A stretch of DNA of 64,000 nucleotides from Pyronema omphalodes (lineage: Eukaryota > Ascomycota > Pezizomycetes > Pezizales > Pyronemataceae), in contig JAJJXM010000019.1 in NCBI GenBank assembly GCA_024516155.1, positions 737,180-801,179 of the forward strand, in the 5' to 3' direction. Each line of letters starts with the position of its first letter. The stretch's first letter is position 1. Positions 44,993-55,351 of the stretch are shown piece after piece. The notes beneath the pieces are model-generated. The model worked only from the letters and a program-made list of their open reading frames with translations. It had not been told where the DNA came from and searched no databases. Made by a program: the position numbers and the translations under genes.

Positions 44993-46255
44993 CATCAATA
45001 AGTTGGTCAAGGAGAAGGAGGAATTACAAGAGAAGTTCCGCAACACCACCGCCGAAATGAAGTCGCAGAACCAGCAACTTCAGGAACAGGCAGAAAATTT
45101 AGCAAATGAAATCAAGTTTTTACGTAAGGAGAATAAGGAATTACACAAGGAGATCAGCAAGGCTGGCCAGGATGGACCTACCATGGATATGGCAAAGCTG
45201 CTCAAGAGATACTATGAAATCGAGGAGCAGTTTGGACAAATGAAAAAGGATATCAAGCAGGAAATGAAGCACGCCTTGGCCAAAAAGGAGAAGAAGATTG
45301 TTCAACAGGTCCAGGAGCACATAGTGGAGAATGAGAAAAAGATGCAAAATCATGTCGAGAAGCAACTTGGAGAGACCAATGAATATGTTCAAAAACAAGT
45401 CGAGGTACGCCTGATGGAGAATGAGAAATATCTCCAAGAACGTCTCGGGGTCAATGAGGTTAAGATGTGGGCACATAGTCAGGAGATACAGCAAAATATG
45501 GCAAAACATGACAAGCAAGTACAAGATCGTCTTGGGGAAAATGAGGTAAAGGTTCAGGAACTTGGACAGAAAGTGCAGCAAAATCTCGCGGAACATGATA
45601 AGCAAGTACAAGATCGTCTTGGGGCCAATGAGGTCAAGGTTCAGGAGCTTGCACGGGTGATTGAGCAGAATATTGCAAAACATGACCAGCATGTTCAAGA
45701 AAGCCTTCTGGCTAAGGAGGCCAAGATTCAGCAAGATGTCATGGATATTATCGACGAGCGTGTTCAGAAAGTATATGAAATCCAGAAGATTGAAGAAACC
45801 GCTCGTATAGTCTGCGGTGATACCGTCAATGATCAGGGTTATTTCACCAGATTGATGGTGAGATCCCCACACCTGTGTCCATAGTTTAAGTGATATTGCG
45901 GATGAACTGACTTGAACAGCCACTGGAAGAAGTGCCGGATAACTTGATTCAAATCAGCGGTGCAATCAACGGCACTTACGTTTATGTGGAGCGAAACAGA
46001 ATTACAACAATCGAGGCAAGTTAGCATAAAAATGCCATTAAGTCTCAGTGAATCTAGAAAACTCACTAATAATAATTTTAGGATTTTGAAACGTTCATCA
46101 AGGGCGTTTGGAAAATTGGTTTGAACCCTTACTATAAGAAGTTCCCCTGCAATGGGGCGGAAGACGATATCTCGAGCATCTGGATCACTTCCTGTGCAAA
46201 ATTCAAACGCATCAGTATGACTAAATGCCTGACAATAACTGGTATCACTGGATAG
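44993..46255 (+). pseudogene. Coiled-coil protein, family copy 3, 5'-truncated
   Basis: Homology to copy 2 starts abruptly at about 44993 with INKLVKEKEELQEKFRN, so the first about 195 codons and the promoter are missing. An ATG at 44979 is in frame but lies in unrelated sequence. Exons end at 45857, then 45920-46015 and 46082-46255 (introns 62 nt GT-AG and 66 nt GC-AG). The coiled coil has two near-identical copies of a block HDKQVQDRLG.NEVKVQEL plus a third partial one, one more than copy 2. The C-terminal domain (YVERNRI, VWKIGLNPY) ends earlier, at TAG 46253-46255. No disabling change is seen in what remains, so a short product cannot be excluded. Confidence 0.75.
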
Positions 46256-47421
46256 AATGTACCTCATGAGCTCTATACCCACAGAAGCAGAGATTTCAGC
46301 ATATCCACCATGAATCTCTTTCCCGCGGTTCCATTTCCAACATCAACAATCCCCAGAGCACATAGTATCCCAACCTAAAATTTTCCTATCAGAATCATCA
46401 ACACATCTCAGGCAATATTTAGGATTATATTTCATCACAGTATCCTGTAATTAGCAAAAATACCATTCCTTGCCTGTTTCCTGGTGCATATTAAACTCGT
46501 TCCTAACCCCAGTAACCCAGTGCTGTGTTCTTTATATAATGACGGTAAGATATAATAACCACGGCTACATACCCACAGAAACTACAAAGCACCTATGGCT
46601 CTGTAATAGCTTTAGAAACATACCATACAAATTCTTTTACTATCTTATGTGTTTATTGTGACGTAACTGTCGAAATAAAAAGTGGTGCAGCGAGCTGCGA
46701 GAATAAGCAAGGAAGAATTGAAAATAGAATTGAGATATGAGGTATGAGGTATAAAACACGATGACGTAGGACAGTCTCGATGGTTTACGGCCCCGCCATT
46801 CTAATCATGAGAAACTCGCATATTACAGGTTCGTCATATTCCTACTACTGAGTCGAGTCTCCAGCTTGCAAGGATATTTCTTTTCTTTTTTTTTCTTGTT
46901 CCTTTGCTGTACATAAATACATATATGTTGACACCTTCAGTCCAACCCCCCACCCACAATCTTTTGTTAGCGTATCAATAATAGACCAAAAAACAGATAG
47001 ACAAAAATTCTGTATCCTCTGAACAACCTCCGAGTTATTATTCCCTTAGTAGCCACACCCCCACCCCCTCTCTCCCTCCTCCCCGCCCAAACCAGAGGGA
47101 GGAAGGGGGTGGGGGGGGGGGGGGGGGGGATTGTTTTGCATTCTTTTCTCATCAGCGGCCTATATCTGTGGGCCTATGGGGCTTTAGTTGTGATACCCTG
47201 TGGTAAACATGCTTCCCATAAAAATTGCATGTTATAATCCTCCCCCACCAAAAGCTGTATACAACCGAAGGGGCTAAGCCAGGCTTATGACATATAAAGT
47301 CTCAACTTATAATGCCCTTTACATAAAAGACACAGTGTTATGAAAATCAACGCAACGATTGTTACATAATCTCAATTTACAGCGGCCGTTACAAAAAGCT
47401 TCCGAAAATTATACAAAGACC
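46256..47421. other. 3' flank of copy 3 and AT-rich spacer with a G run
   Basis: 46256-46590 is the duplicated 3' flank. Beyond it no gene is seen. A G19 run lies at 47111-47129, preceded by GGAGGAAGGGGGT. Frames here are short and unrelated. Confidence 0.55.
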
Positions 47422-48224
47422 CAGACCTCCCAACCATATAGCCAGTTTTCTGGGTAATATCGTAAACCGGGTAAACCAGGTAAACTGAACTGATGATTCA
47501 CAGATGTTTGGTGCGGTTCTGGTGGCTTGGATACATAGTTGGATTGGGTTCAGTTTTGACTCTTGAGGGGTTCATAGAAACAGGTAATTGCTGTGCACTG
47601 ATTAAACGCACTCGGTAAATGCAAACCAGTTTAACTGAATCGGGAACCAATGCATGTAGGAATAAATAATGTATTCAACCTCGTTTTAACCCATTGGTGG
47701 CTGAGCCTGCCAGTATATCAACCCTCCTCATTGCACCAGCTTCTGGTAACCAGATTTCCTAACCTTTACACAATGGCGGTGAACATTCTCTCAGTTCCCG
47801 CGATGACTGCAGAGTCTGAGCTGATGTTTTCCAAATGCAAGCAGATCATTATATTGGACCACCATTCAATATAGGCAGATACTTCCGCTGGAGGCTATCG
47901 AGGGGCTCAAGAGGTTCAATGGTAGGCGTCAGTTGTAATTTCTAGCGACCCAATTTGGATAGAATTTTGTTATGTGCACTGAATAATATTGATTCCACCT
48001 TCATAAACCAGTGCCTCAGATCTGGACAAACCAGTTTTGGCAGTTTTAAACAGTTCATCTTGTTTACCAAGCCTTGCATTCGGTTAACTCGTCTTCGCAG
48101 TTGAACCAGTTTATATTACCGACAGAAAACTGATTTAGGTTGCCGTACAGTTCTCATATTCCAACAGTCCGTACAGTCCGTTTTGGCCGTCATTTGAAAC
48201 TGGTTTGTACGACTGGGAGGTCTG
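47422..48224 (+). mobile_element. Internally deleted hAT element with transposase C-terminus
   Basis: The ends CAGACCTCCCAACCATATAGCCAGTTT (from 47422, plus strand) and the reverse complement of the right edge (CAGACCTCCCAGTCGTACAAACCAGTTT, ending at 48224) form imperfect terminal inverted repeats of about 27 nt that share CAGACCTCCCA. Inside, a frame at 47650-47874 encodes the hAT dimerisation region: FPNLYTMAVNILSVPAMTAESELMFSKCKQII, followed by a stop within the conserved end. Several AAACCAGTTT motifs lie near both ends, as in the subterminal repeats of hAT elements. The 8 bp on each side do not match (CAAAGACC, CTTTCAAA), so no TSD is proven. It is a non-autonomous remnant of 803 bp. Confidence 0.7.
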
Positions 48225-49578
48225 CTTTCAAAATGAAATATAGAGCAGACTTTTCTTCCTGATGTTGTGTTTAGCTATGAAGCTATCTGATTATTGGAGA
48301 TGATATACAACCTTGAACCATAGAATGATACTAATCTCCCTTCCTGAACCCTTATTAGAAAGCATCAAATCCCACTTCGCAATTTAATTTCATATATCTG
48401 TATTCCCCTATTATACCATACAGGAGTTTACCATTCCTCTATGCCACTATTAAAATCAATATGTTTTTTTCCTTCCTTGTTTCTTTGTTTCTTTTTTTTT
48501 ACCCTCTATTTTTCCTCATTCCCAAATACATTCCATTTCTAATTCTCCCCATGCCTTCCGCCGCTGCTTCAACACCTCCTAGTCAAACCTATCAAACCCA
48601 CTATCACTATAATAGTCCCAGCACCCAGCTCCACAAGCACTTTACCTGCACTTTACCTGCACTTTACTCCAAAATCTACAACCCACAACCCACAACCCAC
48701 AACCCACAACCCACAACCCACAACCCATAACCCACAACCCACAACCTACAACCCATAACCTACAACATACAACATACAACACAACATAATGATGATACTC
48801 GTACCTACTGCAAAATGATAGAGTATTTCTGTAGGATTTCTGGAATGGTTCTGGAATGGTTCTGGAATATTGCGGTAATATTTCTGCGATGTTTCAATAT
48901 AATACTAACATCCTAAGATACTAACATATCAATCCTAACATCCGATAGAAATAAAAAGCGTCCAATAGTCAACGCAAAATAAAAATGTTCCGACAGAATA
49001 TCAAATATCAAATATCAATACCATAAAATAATATCAAATACCAAACATCAATACCATAAAATACCAAATACCCAATATCAAATATCAAATAATAGAATAT
49101 CAAACATCAATACCAAACATCAATACCATAAAAACAACATCCAACAAAACCATAGAAATAACATCCAACAAAACCATAGAAATAACATCCAACATGCAAC
49201 AGGTAAAAAAAACACTCGCTTATCATACCATACTATACTATACTGCAGTACCTATACTATACTATACGTTTTTACTCCGTCTGTGTGATGGTGTCCTATA
49301 TCTTCCTTCTCTCAAACGGTCATAATGATTCCTTGTTGCTTGTTTTCTCGATATCCGCTCCTCCTATATCCACATCCACCTCCACCTCCGCCTCCGCCTG
49401 CACATCCACATCCACATCCATCCACATCCAGCTCCCATTCATATGTAGATAGAAACATACATATATATATGCATACATATGCACACGCATCCCACGCAAC
49501 CACACCCCCCCCCCCCCCCCGGTCCCCCTCTACCCCACCCTCTCCCGCCACACACACACACACCGCACTATGCACCCT
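48225..49578. other. AT-rich region with simple repeats; no gene
   Basis: Contains the ACAACCC tract (listed), repeated AATATCAAATA/CAATACCATAAAA words from about 48990 to 49200, TATAC repeats near 49225-49265, a C run around 49503-49520 and a CA tract near 49550. No coding frame with support. Confidence 0.6.
48675..48785. repeat. (ACAACCC)n microsatellite
   Basis: About 15 heptamers, mainly ACAACCC with ATAACCC and ACAACCT variants, decaying to ACAACAT at the right end. It is unlike the telomere unit CCCTAA except for the CCC core. Confidence 0.9.
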
Positions 49579-49750
49579 CTACCGCCATAAATCCTGTCTA
49601 CTCCCTCTCCGTTCCTTCTTCCCAAATCCCGGACTCGGCATAACCAAACCCCCAAACGCACCCTGTCTCGGGGAACCAGGAGTAGGCAGCATCAATCTCG
49701 GTCCAGGACTAGGTTGATCTCTCGCATACTCACTCCCTCTACTTCCGGGT

Positions 49751-51457
49751 CTACTTCCGACGGGGTCTCTCCGGAACCCAGGTGAAGGGGGGTACCAACA
49801 ACTCTCCCTCGCCCCAAGCCTGTAAAAAGCCACTCATTCTCTTATCGCCAAAATCCGCCACTAGGGAATTCCTAGGCATTTCCCAAACGGCCTTTACCTC
49901 TAGACCCGTATGACTTGGTGATGGGTTGGAGGTTACGGGAATCAGGTATTTGCTCCAGTCTAAATGGTCCGCGGACTTAGTGTGGACTGTTAGAGGAACC
50001 TGGAAGGAGACGAGGTGCCCTTCTAGTCGGTCTACGAATTCGGATTCGCGGACATAGAGGGAGGATAAGGAGGGGAGGGATTGAGAGAGGATGGAGGAGG
50101 CGAGGTAGTGGTAGTAGCTTGGGGTTGGGGTGGAGAGACCTTTTACGGAGGGGCAGGGGGTGATTTCATAGTGGAGTTTACGGAGGGAGAGACTGCGGAG
50201 AGGTTCGGGGGAGAGATCGGAGAAGGCCCGGGTTACGGTTGTTGCGTAGTGCAGAGATTCGAGAGAGGTTGCGGCGAGGAGAATGGCGGCCAGGGATCCT
50301 GGCTGAAGAGGTGTGTTGAGGATTGATAGGTTGGTGAGAGAGGCAGAGACGATTGGACGGTTGAGGTAGCCGAGTAATGCATCGGCGGAAAGGGTCTCCA
50401 GATCGTCGAGAACTAGCGTTTGCAGGGCGGGAAATCCACCGGTGAAAGTTGGGGTGAAGATGTTGTCAGTGATCCAGGGAAGGGATTTTAGAGTTAAATC
50501 GTGGAGAGCTGGGAGGGAGTTTAACACCCGGAGGAGATCGCCATTTTCAATACGCATGCCGTCGAGTTTTACTACTTCTAAATTGCGCCATGGTTGCTGT
50601 TGCCAGAGATCTGCAAAGTTCTTTTCGCTACCGGTGGTCCAAGTCATTTTCCGAAGCTCGGGGCAGCGGGCGTATAAGATCGCCTTTAAACCAACACAGG
50701 TGTTGTCGTCGGAAAATACCCCTTCTGCCATATCGCAATATCGCATTTCGGGGGTAAGACTGACGAGCCGAGCATGGTCCGCAATGCAGGTCTCGCGGGT
50801 CATATACGGAACCCTAAGGTATTGTACCAAACATGCAATGCGTTCGTTTTCTTGGAAGGTTCGATATAAGAGACGCATACGCATCTCTGGAACTTCAACA
50901 GGGGCTTCGTGTTTCTTTTGGAAGAAGCTACCGCGCTTGCGCTTTGTTTCAAGCTCCTCTTCCAGGCCGCAATAGTGTACCGAATCAAGTCGGATGGAGG
51001 TATATTGTAACGGTTCTGCGATGCGGTGCCATCTTCGGTTGACAGTCCCGCATCTAGCAAGGTCGCGCATGTCGCATAGCATACATCCTGCCTCGGTGGC
51101 TGTCTCTTCAGCACTTAGGTAACTATGATCGGTAGCATGTGGGCACACAAAGGTGAAGATCCGTTCCAAAACGTTGTCAGGTAGACGGGAGACTGCAGAA
51201 TGACCGGTACGAAAGTTATAAGTAGGATAATCCGAGATGCCAATGGGAGAAGGCGGGGCACTCATGGGCCTATTCGTGTTTGCCTCTGGGAATCTCGGGG
51301 GAAGAAAAGCATCGTCTCTTGATATCCTGTAGTCGCCTTTATCGTCGGCGTTGTTGTAGTAGCCTCTCGCTTCGTTGTAGTCGTTGACGTAGCGTTGCGC
51401 ATCGGTATGTGCTCTCGATCGCTTCTTGGAGCGAAATATCTTGCGGAAAAAGTTCAT
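49751..51457 (-). CDS. F-box protein with LRR-like body
   Basis: A single open frame of 568 residues from ATG 51457. A basic N-terminus (MNFFRKIFRSKKRSRAH) is followed by a disordered region with Pro, then an F-box from about residue 88 (SAVSRLPDNVLERIFTFVCP), interrupted by an insertion with two CxxC-like cysteines (EAGCMLCDM) before the second half (DLARCGTVNRRWHRIAEPLQY). Residues about 210-530 form repeated Leu-rich blocks (LRKMTWTTGS, LEVVKLDGM, LHDLTLKSL, LQTLVLDDLE, LRSLSLRKL). Predicted SCF substrate receptor. It is not a close relative of F-box genes A and B (no introns, different body). Just downstream, in another frame, 49833-49579 encodes a Gly/Pro/Arg-rich stretch (PRQGAFGGLVMPSPGFGKKERRG) that could be a spliced 3' exon. 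I could not place a convincing intron. Confidence 0.85.
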   Translation of the reverse strand: MNFFRKIFRSKKRSRAHTDAQRYVNDYNEARGYYNNADDKGDYRISRDDAFLPPRFPEANTNRPMSAPPSPIGISDYPTYNFRTGHSAVSRLPDNVLERIFTFVCPHATDHSYLSAEETATEAGCMLCDMRDLARCGTVNRRWHRIAEPLQYTSIRLDSVHYCGLEEELETKRKRGSFFQKKHEAPVEVPEMRMRLLYRTFQENERIACLVQYLRVPYMTRETCIADHARLVSLTPEMRYCDMAEGVFSDDNTCVGLKAILYARCPELRKMTWTTGSEKNFADLWQQQPWRNLEVVKLDGMRIENGDLLRVLNSLPALHDLTLKSLPWITDNIFTPTFTGGFPALQTLVLDDLETLSADALLGYLNRPIVSASLTNLSILNTPLQPGSLAAILLAATSLESLHYATTVTRAFSDLSPEPLRSLSLRKLHYEITPCPSVKGLSTPTPSYYHYLASSILSQSLPSLSSLYVRESEFVDRLEGHLVSFQVPLTVHTKSADHLDWSKYLIPVTSNPSPSHTGLEVKAVWEMPRNSLVADFGDKRMSGFLQAWGEGELLVPPFTWVPERPRRK

Positions 51458-53687
51458 GGCGACAGTGAATTGCGTGAGGTTTAAAAGACAAAGTGATGAG
51501 GGGCTGATTTATGCTCCTCTTTGTGCATTAATAGTTCAGCTTCGCTCGATTAGGACCAACCGGCTGGTTGTCGCACCTGATGGTGGAGATGGAGATGTCG
51601 GTAAATTATTCGGAATTAATGAATCAGCGGCAGTCAGAACAGTGAATTCCCGGTCAACGGATAATTGCAGAATGTTTTGATAAAAGTCGTTTACGGAAGC
51701 CAAATTATCGCGAGATGAGTGTCGTTGAGAAGGTGTGGGGTTCAGGAGAGAGATGTTCTCAACTGGCGCGTCCGTCCTCTGCGGTGTTCGGCTGCCTTAT
51801 GATAGGTGAGTGATGAGTGTCTGACGATCAACTTTGGGTCGGTCGGCAGCGCTCAGATATCTGAAACCCGCCAATGTGAATTGCCCTGCCATATAAAGCA
51901 GCTCACCCTTTCAATGATCATACAGCGCCCTTGTCGCCCACGATGCCGATCCCTTTCTTGAGTCGTGTGTTGCCTTATGGTGAGCGCGTGAAGATTGGTG
52001 GTGTCTATCGACCGGTGGAAGAACTTGGGGTGTGGCGGCTGCTGATATGGCGAAACATGCAGAGAGCTGGAGCTGTCAGAGAGATGTGGGGCAGGCAGGA
52101 GCTCACCAACCAACACTGCAGCAAATGGAATTGAGTTGATTCTTTCGAAAAGCGGAGAAATCGATTACACTTTTCGTATCGAATCGTCGAAAATAATGCA
52201 ACTGCAGCTGGGCAAAGATTTTGATTGAATTTGCGGCACGGACTTGCATCTTAATTGCGAATTGGTGAATTGTTGTATTATTAGCAGTCAGTCAGTCTCT
52301 GGAGTTGGAATGGTAGGTTCCGCAAGGCTGGCTGCTCCTAACCTGGCATCCCCACCAGTCACCGGCCAGAAAGACCAACCGAAGATCATGTGATTGCAGT
52401 TGGGATGCGTAATGAGGTTTATCTAGCCGCCGATGAAGTTGAGGAGATGCAATCAGAGCAGATTTGGGATACAGATTAATTCTCTGCAGCAAAATTTTAA
52501 ACATCTTTTCGTCGAATACAAAACGAGAAATCGATCAGAAACGGGGTTCTTCTTCTGCGCGTTCCCTTATCGATGGTTTCTGCCAAGCGAGCTGGGCTGG
52601 CTGGCAGCTGGCTTAATTACACGGCCCCGCAATACGCCAGTCCGTGGTGGCTTGGGCTATGGTGACACTTGCAATTTTGGGACCGGCCCGGAGTTTGGCA
52701 ACGGCTGTGGGTTTCCTACGTCAAAGAGGCTTGACGCTGAACATTATTTTGTGTCGATATACAATCTGCACATATGGAATTGAGTATAATACTCTGTAAT
52801 GCATTTCCTATAAATAAAGACTTGCTATGGAGGCTTAATGCTTGAAATTATTTCATAATTCTACTGATGATTAATTATGCACTTTGAAAGCTTTCTTACG
52901 GTACATGAATAGATGCTCTCATCACAAGATCTTCACCACCTCCTACCTAATCTTAGTCAGGCAAAGCACAAGAACATTTGAGACAATCCAACACGGGACG
53001 GAAGGTAGAAAGAGGGTATCTTCAGCTGCAGCAGATCCTGCGTCGATAATACCTAAACCGTTTCTTGTACCACACTTCCCGAAATTCACAAAACTTTAAA
53101 TATATACATATACATAATATATTCTGCCACTTGTTTCTACCCGTTTTACATATGAGCCCATCTACGCCGTTGTGTGTTCCACCCGAATTTCCTCGCGCGA
53201 GTCTCATTCAAATTCTGTTTAGCGTGTTTTTGTAGCGGGGTAGCACAGCCGCGTGAAAGCAAGGGTAGGAACATCATCTGAACATCTCGCGTCTTCCCTT
53301 ACTACGCGTTCGCAAATGCGCAGAACAACCACAATGCAATTACATATCCAATCACTTCTCAAGATTCTTGAACGTGAAACTAGTCTTAACAACAAATAAC
53401 GAAGCATCTTCCAAACTGATCATATTTCTACTCTATACATACATAGTTTCCCATTCTTTCACTCTGGTGGCCCGGCGGTCTTTGTGCTAGTGCTTGGAGG
53501 AGGCAGGACTTATCAAGTCCTTAGCTTCTCATTGCTTCAATGCTTCATCATCTTTAAGGCTTTGACAATAACCTCCTACAATGATGCAGGGCACACCTTC
53601 CCACTGCGGTCATCAACGTCATGTCTAACTGATACATCACCTCTACTGTGAAGCTTATTTGATATTCAGCAACACTATGGTACATTT
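51458..53687. other. Intergenic region without a supported gene
   Basis: The first several hundred bases should hold the promoter of the F-box gene, which reads leftward. Open frames at 51426-51680, 51853-52134, 52292-52783 and 52884-53407 overlap each other and lack domains. No repeat family of this window was recognised here. Confidence 0.45.
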
Positions 53688-53965
53688 TCGCCACCAAGAT
53701 TGTATATGTTATACAAGTTCCCCACCAAAAAACATATACATGCGAAGAATCTAAACAGCATTTATACCGATCATTTGTTTAAAAATTTGATTTATAATAG
53801 CATGTGTATAAATATTTCACTAGCGTGAAAATCTATACAGGCAAGTGTATAAGATTTCTCGGTTTATAATAGCATATGTATAAATATTTCACTAGCGTGA
53901 AAATGTATACATGCCATTGTATAAGATTCTTCGGTTTATAATAGCATATGTATAGATTTTCCATC
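53688..53965 (+). repeat. Uncharacterised dispersed repeat with tandem 3' units
   Basis: Starts TACATTTTCGCCACCAAG and contains GTATATGTTATACAAGTTCC. From about 53780 it continues as imperfect tandem units of about 70 nt: TTTATAATAGCATATGTATA, then AATATTTCACTAGCGTGAAAA, then a variable part ending AAGATTTCTCGG. Two complete units and a third partial one are present. An inverted copy at 29178-29003 plus 22357-22316 is split by LINE-1. No coding frame. A small non-autonomous element is the likely class. Its ends are not resolved. Confidence 0.78.
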
Positions 53966-54558
53966 ATCGTGAAAACACTCACAAGTGAGTCCATGGGATT
54001 TTTGGAGCACATATGTTTATTGATGATAATATCTACCGATTACCATACTGCATCACATTTCTGAATTATATATTCCTTCCCCTGCCAATTGAATAACCCA
54101 ACCAGTTCTTCAATAAAAGTGATTTCAATCATCTTCCATTGACCCACGCGTGATTTGTATATTAATTGCCCAATCCGTCCAACAAGGAAATTCTTCAATG
54201 TACTCAAGATCAATTATTTGGTCATCAGAAAAAGTGATTGATAAAATCATGTATCATACAGAATTACAAGACAGTTATTGACTACCATGCCAGAAAAAAT
54301 AATGAACATTTATTAATATTTTTTACCATCCTCTTCCCCTTCCTCAACCAGCATCACCTCTCATTCTGCACTGACCTCTGCCTTATCCCCCTCGATATCC
54401 ATTACGGCATCTGTACTGATCCCAGTTCATACAAACCCCCTGGACAATGTTCCTCGCCACTCTGATTTCCCCCCGTTTCTCAAGCTGCCTTATTAAAAGC
54501 ACATGAGCCTTCAACGGCACACCATAGTATGTTCCTATTCGTTCCCCATAGCTTGTCG
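53966..54558. other. AT-rich stretch without a gene
   Basis: Only a short plus-strand frame at 54238-54465 with no domain. Nothing else is supported. Confidence 0.5.
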
Positions 54559-54819
54559 TTATCCCTCCATCTCTGTCAATCTCAACGATAGCTCATGATA
54601 TGCATAGCCATAGATAGTCTCAAACCCCAAGATATGGTCTCTCCTGCAATTGCATTGATAGATTTCCCGCCACTTTGGTAGTGCCACATCTAAATTGCTG
54701 TGTAGGACATCGCCCTTGAGTAAGAATATGTAGTAGTCGGCATTGCCTTCGATGCATTTGACTTGCATGGGTTTTTCTTTGGGCGGTTGAGGTGTACGAA
54801 GATTTCTGAACTGGAGCAA
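54559..54819 (-). pseudogene. Possible gene remnant left of the gypsy element
   Basis: An 86-codon minus-strand frame with protein-like composition (KCIEGNADYYIFLLKGDVL, ALPKWREIYQCN, GFETIYGYAYHELSLRL). Upstream DNA as far as the LTR at 55015 contains further short frames, and a possible splice donor (CAG|GTAGTT) lies at about 54830. It may be the end of a gene disturbed by the retrotransposon. The family is not recognised, and it may be a chance frame. Confidence 0.25.
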
Positions 54820-55014
54820 CTACCTGCTGAAGATCCACAGCATCGGCAAAGGGGATAGGAGCCTATGCCAGCAAGTGTGTGCCCTGTTCATTGACGTCAT
54901 AGCGAAACCAAATTTGGAGCTATGGTGCGCCGGCGAAAACACACACGAAGGGGGCTGTGGTGCGGCAGTGGGGAGACGGAGGTGGAACCCTGCTGAACAG
55001 AAACTATGCGCTAG

Positions 55015-55351
55015 TGTCACACCCTATAATGTGTGAAGATAGAATTGGTATCATATATAACGCTATGGAGAATATGGCAAACTCGACAGGAGAATGAATA
55101 ATTGAGTTAGTTTCCCGGGCCGGAACCCCCAGAGGAGCTCCGGCTAGCCACGTCACGTGATTCGTGACTTTCCGATAGGACCTCACGAGGATCCCGGCCC
55201 GAGGCGTCGAAACTATTATTCACTGTCAGTTTGGGAGGACTCAGGACGGAGAAGGGGAAAGGAACACTTACCTCAAGGGTGTCGACTTACCCTCGAGACA
55301 ACTACGAACGACGCTGATGGAGAACGAAGAAGACGGCGAAAGGTCACCTCC
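55015..55351 (+). repeat. 5' LTR of Gypsy-1 (part confirmed by the 3' copy)
   Basis: Matches 62563-62899 except for one base. It starts TGTCACACC with TAATGTGTGA shortly after, an internal inverted repeat. The real LTR is longer: the right copy ends only because another element is inserted there, and the TATA-like box at 56134 suggests the 5' LTR may extend to about 56.4 kb. No primer-binding site was recognised with confidence, so the 3' border of this LTR is open. Confidence 0.9.

Noticed and set aside
43437..45923. Long Leu/Ile-rich minus-strand frames (43437-44129, 45141-45923, also 8105-8569)
   Set aside because: They recur opposite all coiled-coil copies, because Glu/Lys/Gln codons on the plus strand read as Leu/Phe/Ile codons on the minus. 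No membrane protein is implied.
47414..48232. 8-bp target duplication for the hAT element
   Set aside because: The bases next to the inverted repeats (CAAAGACC and CTTTCAAA) do not match, so no TSD is claimed.
54820..55020. Short minus-strand ORF next to the gypsy LTR as a gene
   Set aside because: No domain, it overlaps the LTR start, and no splice signals support it.
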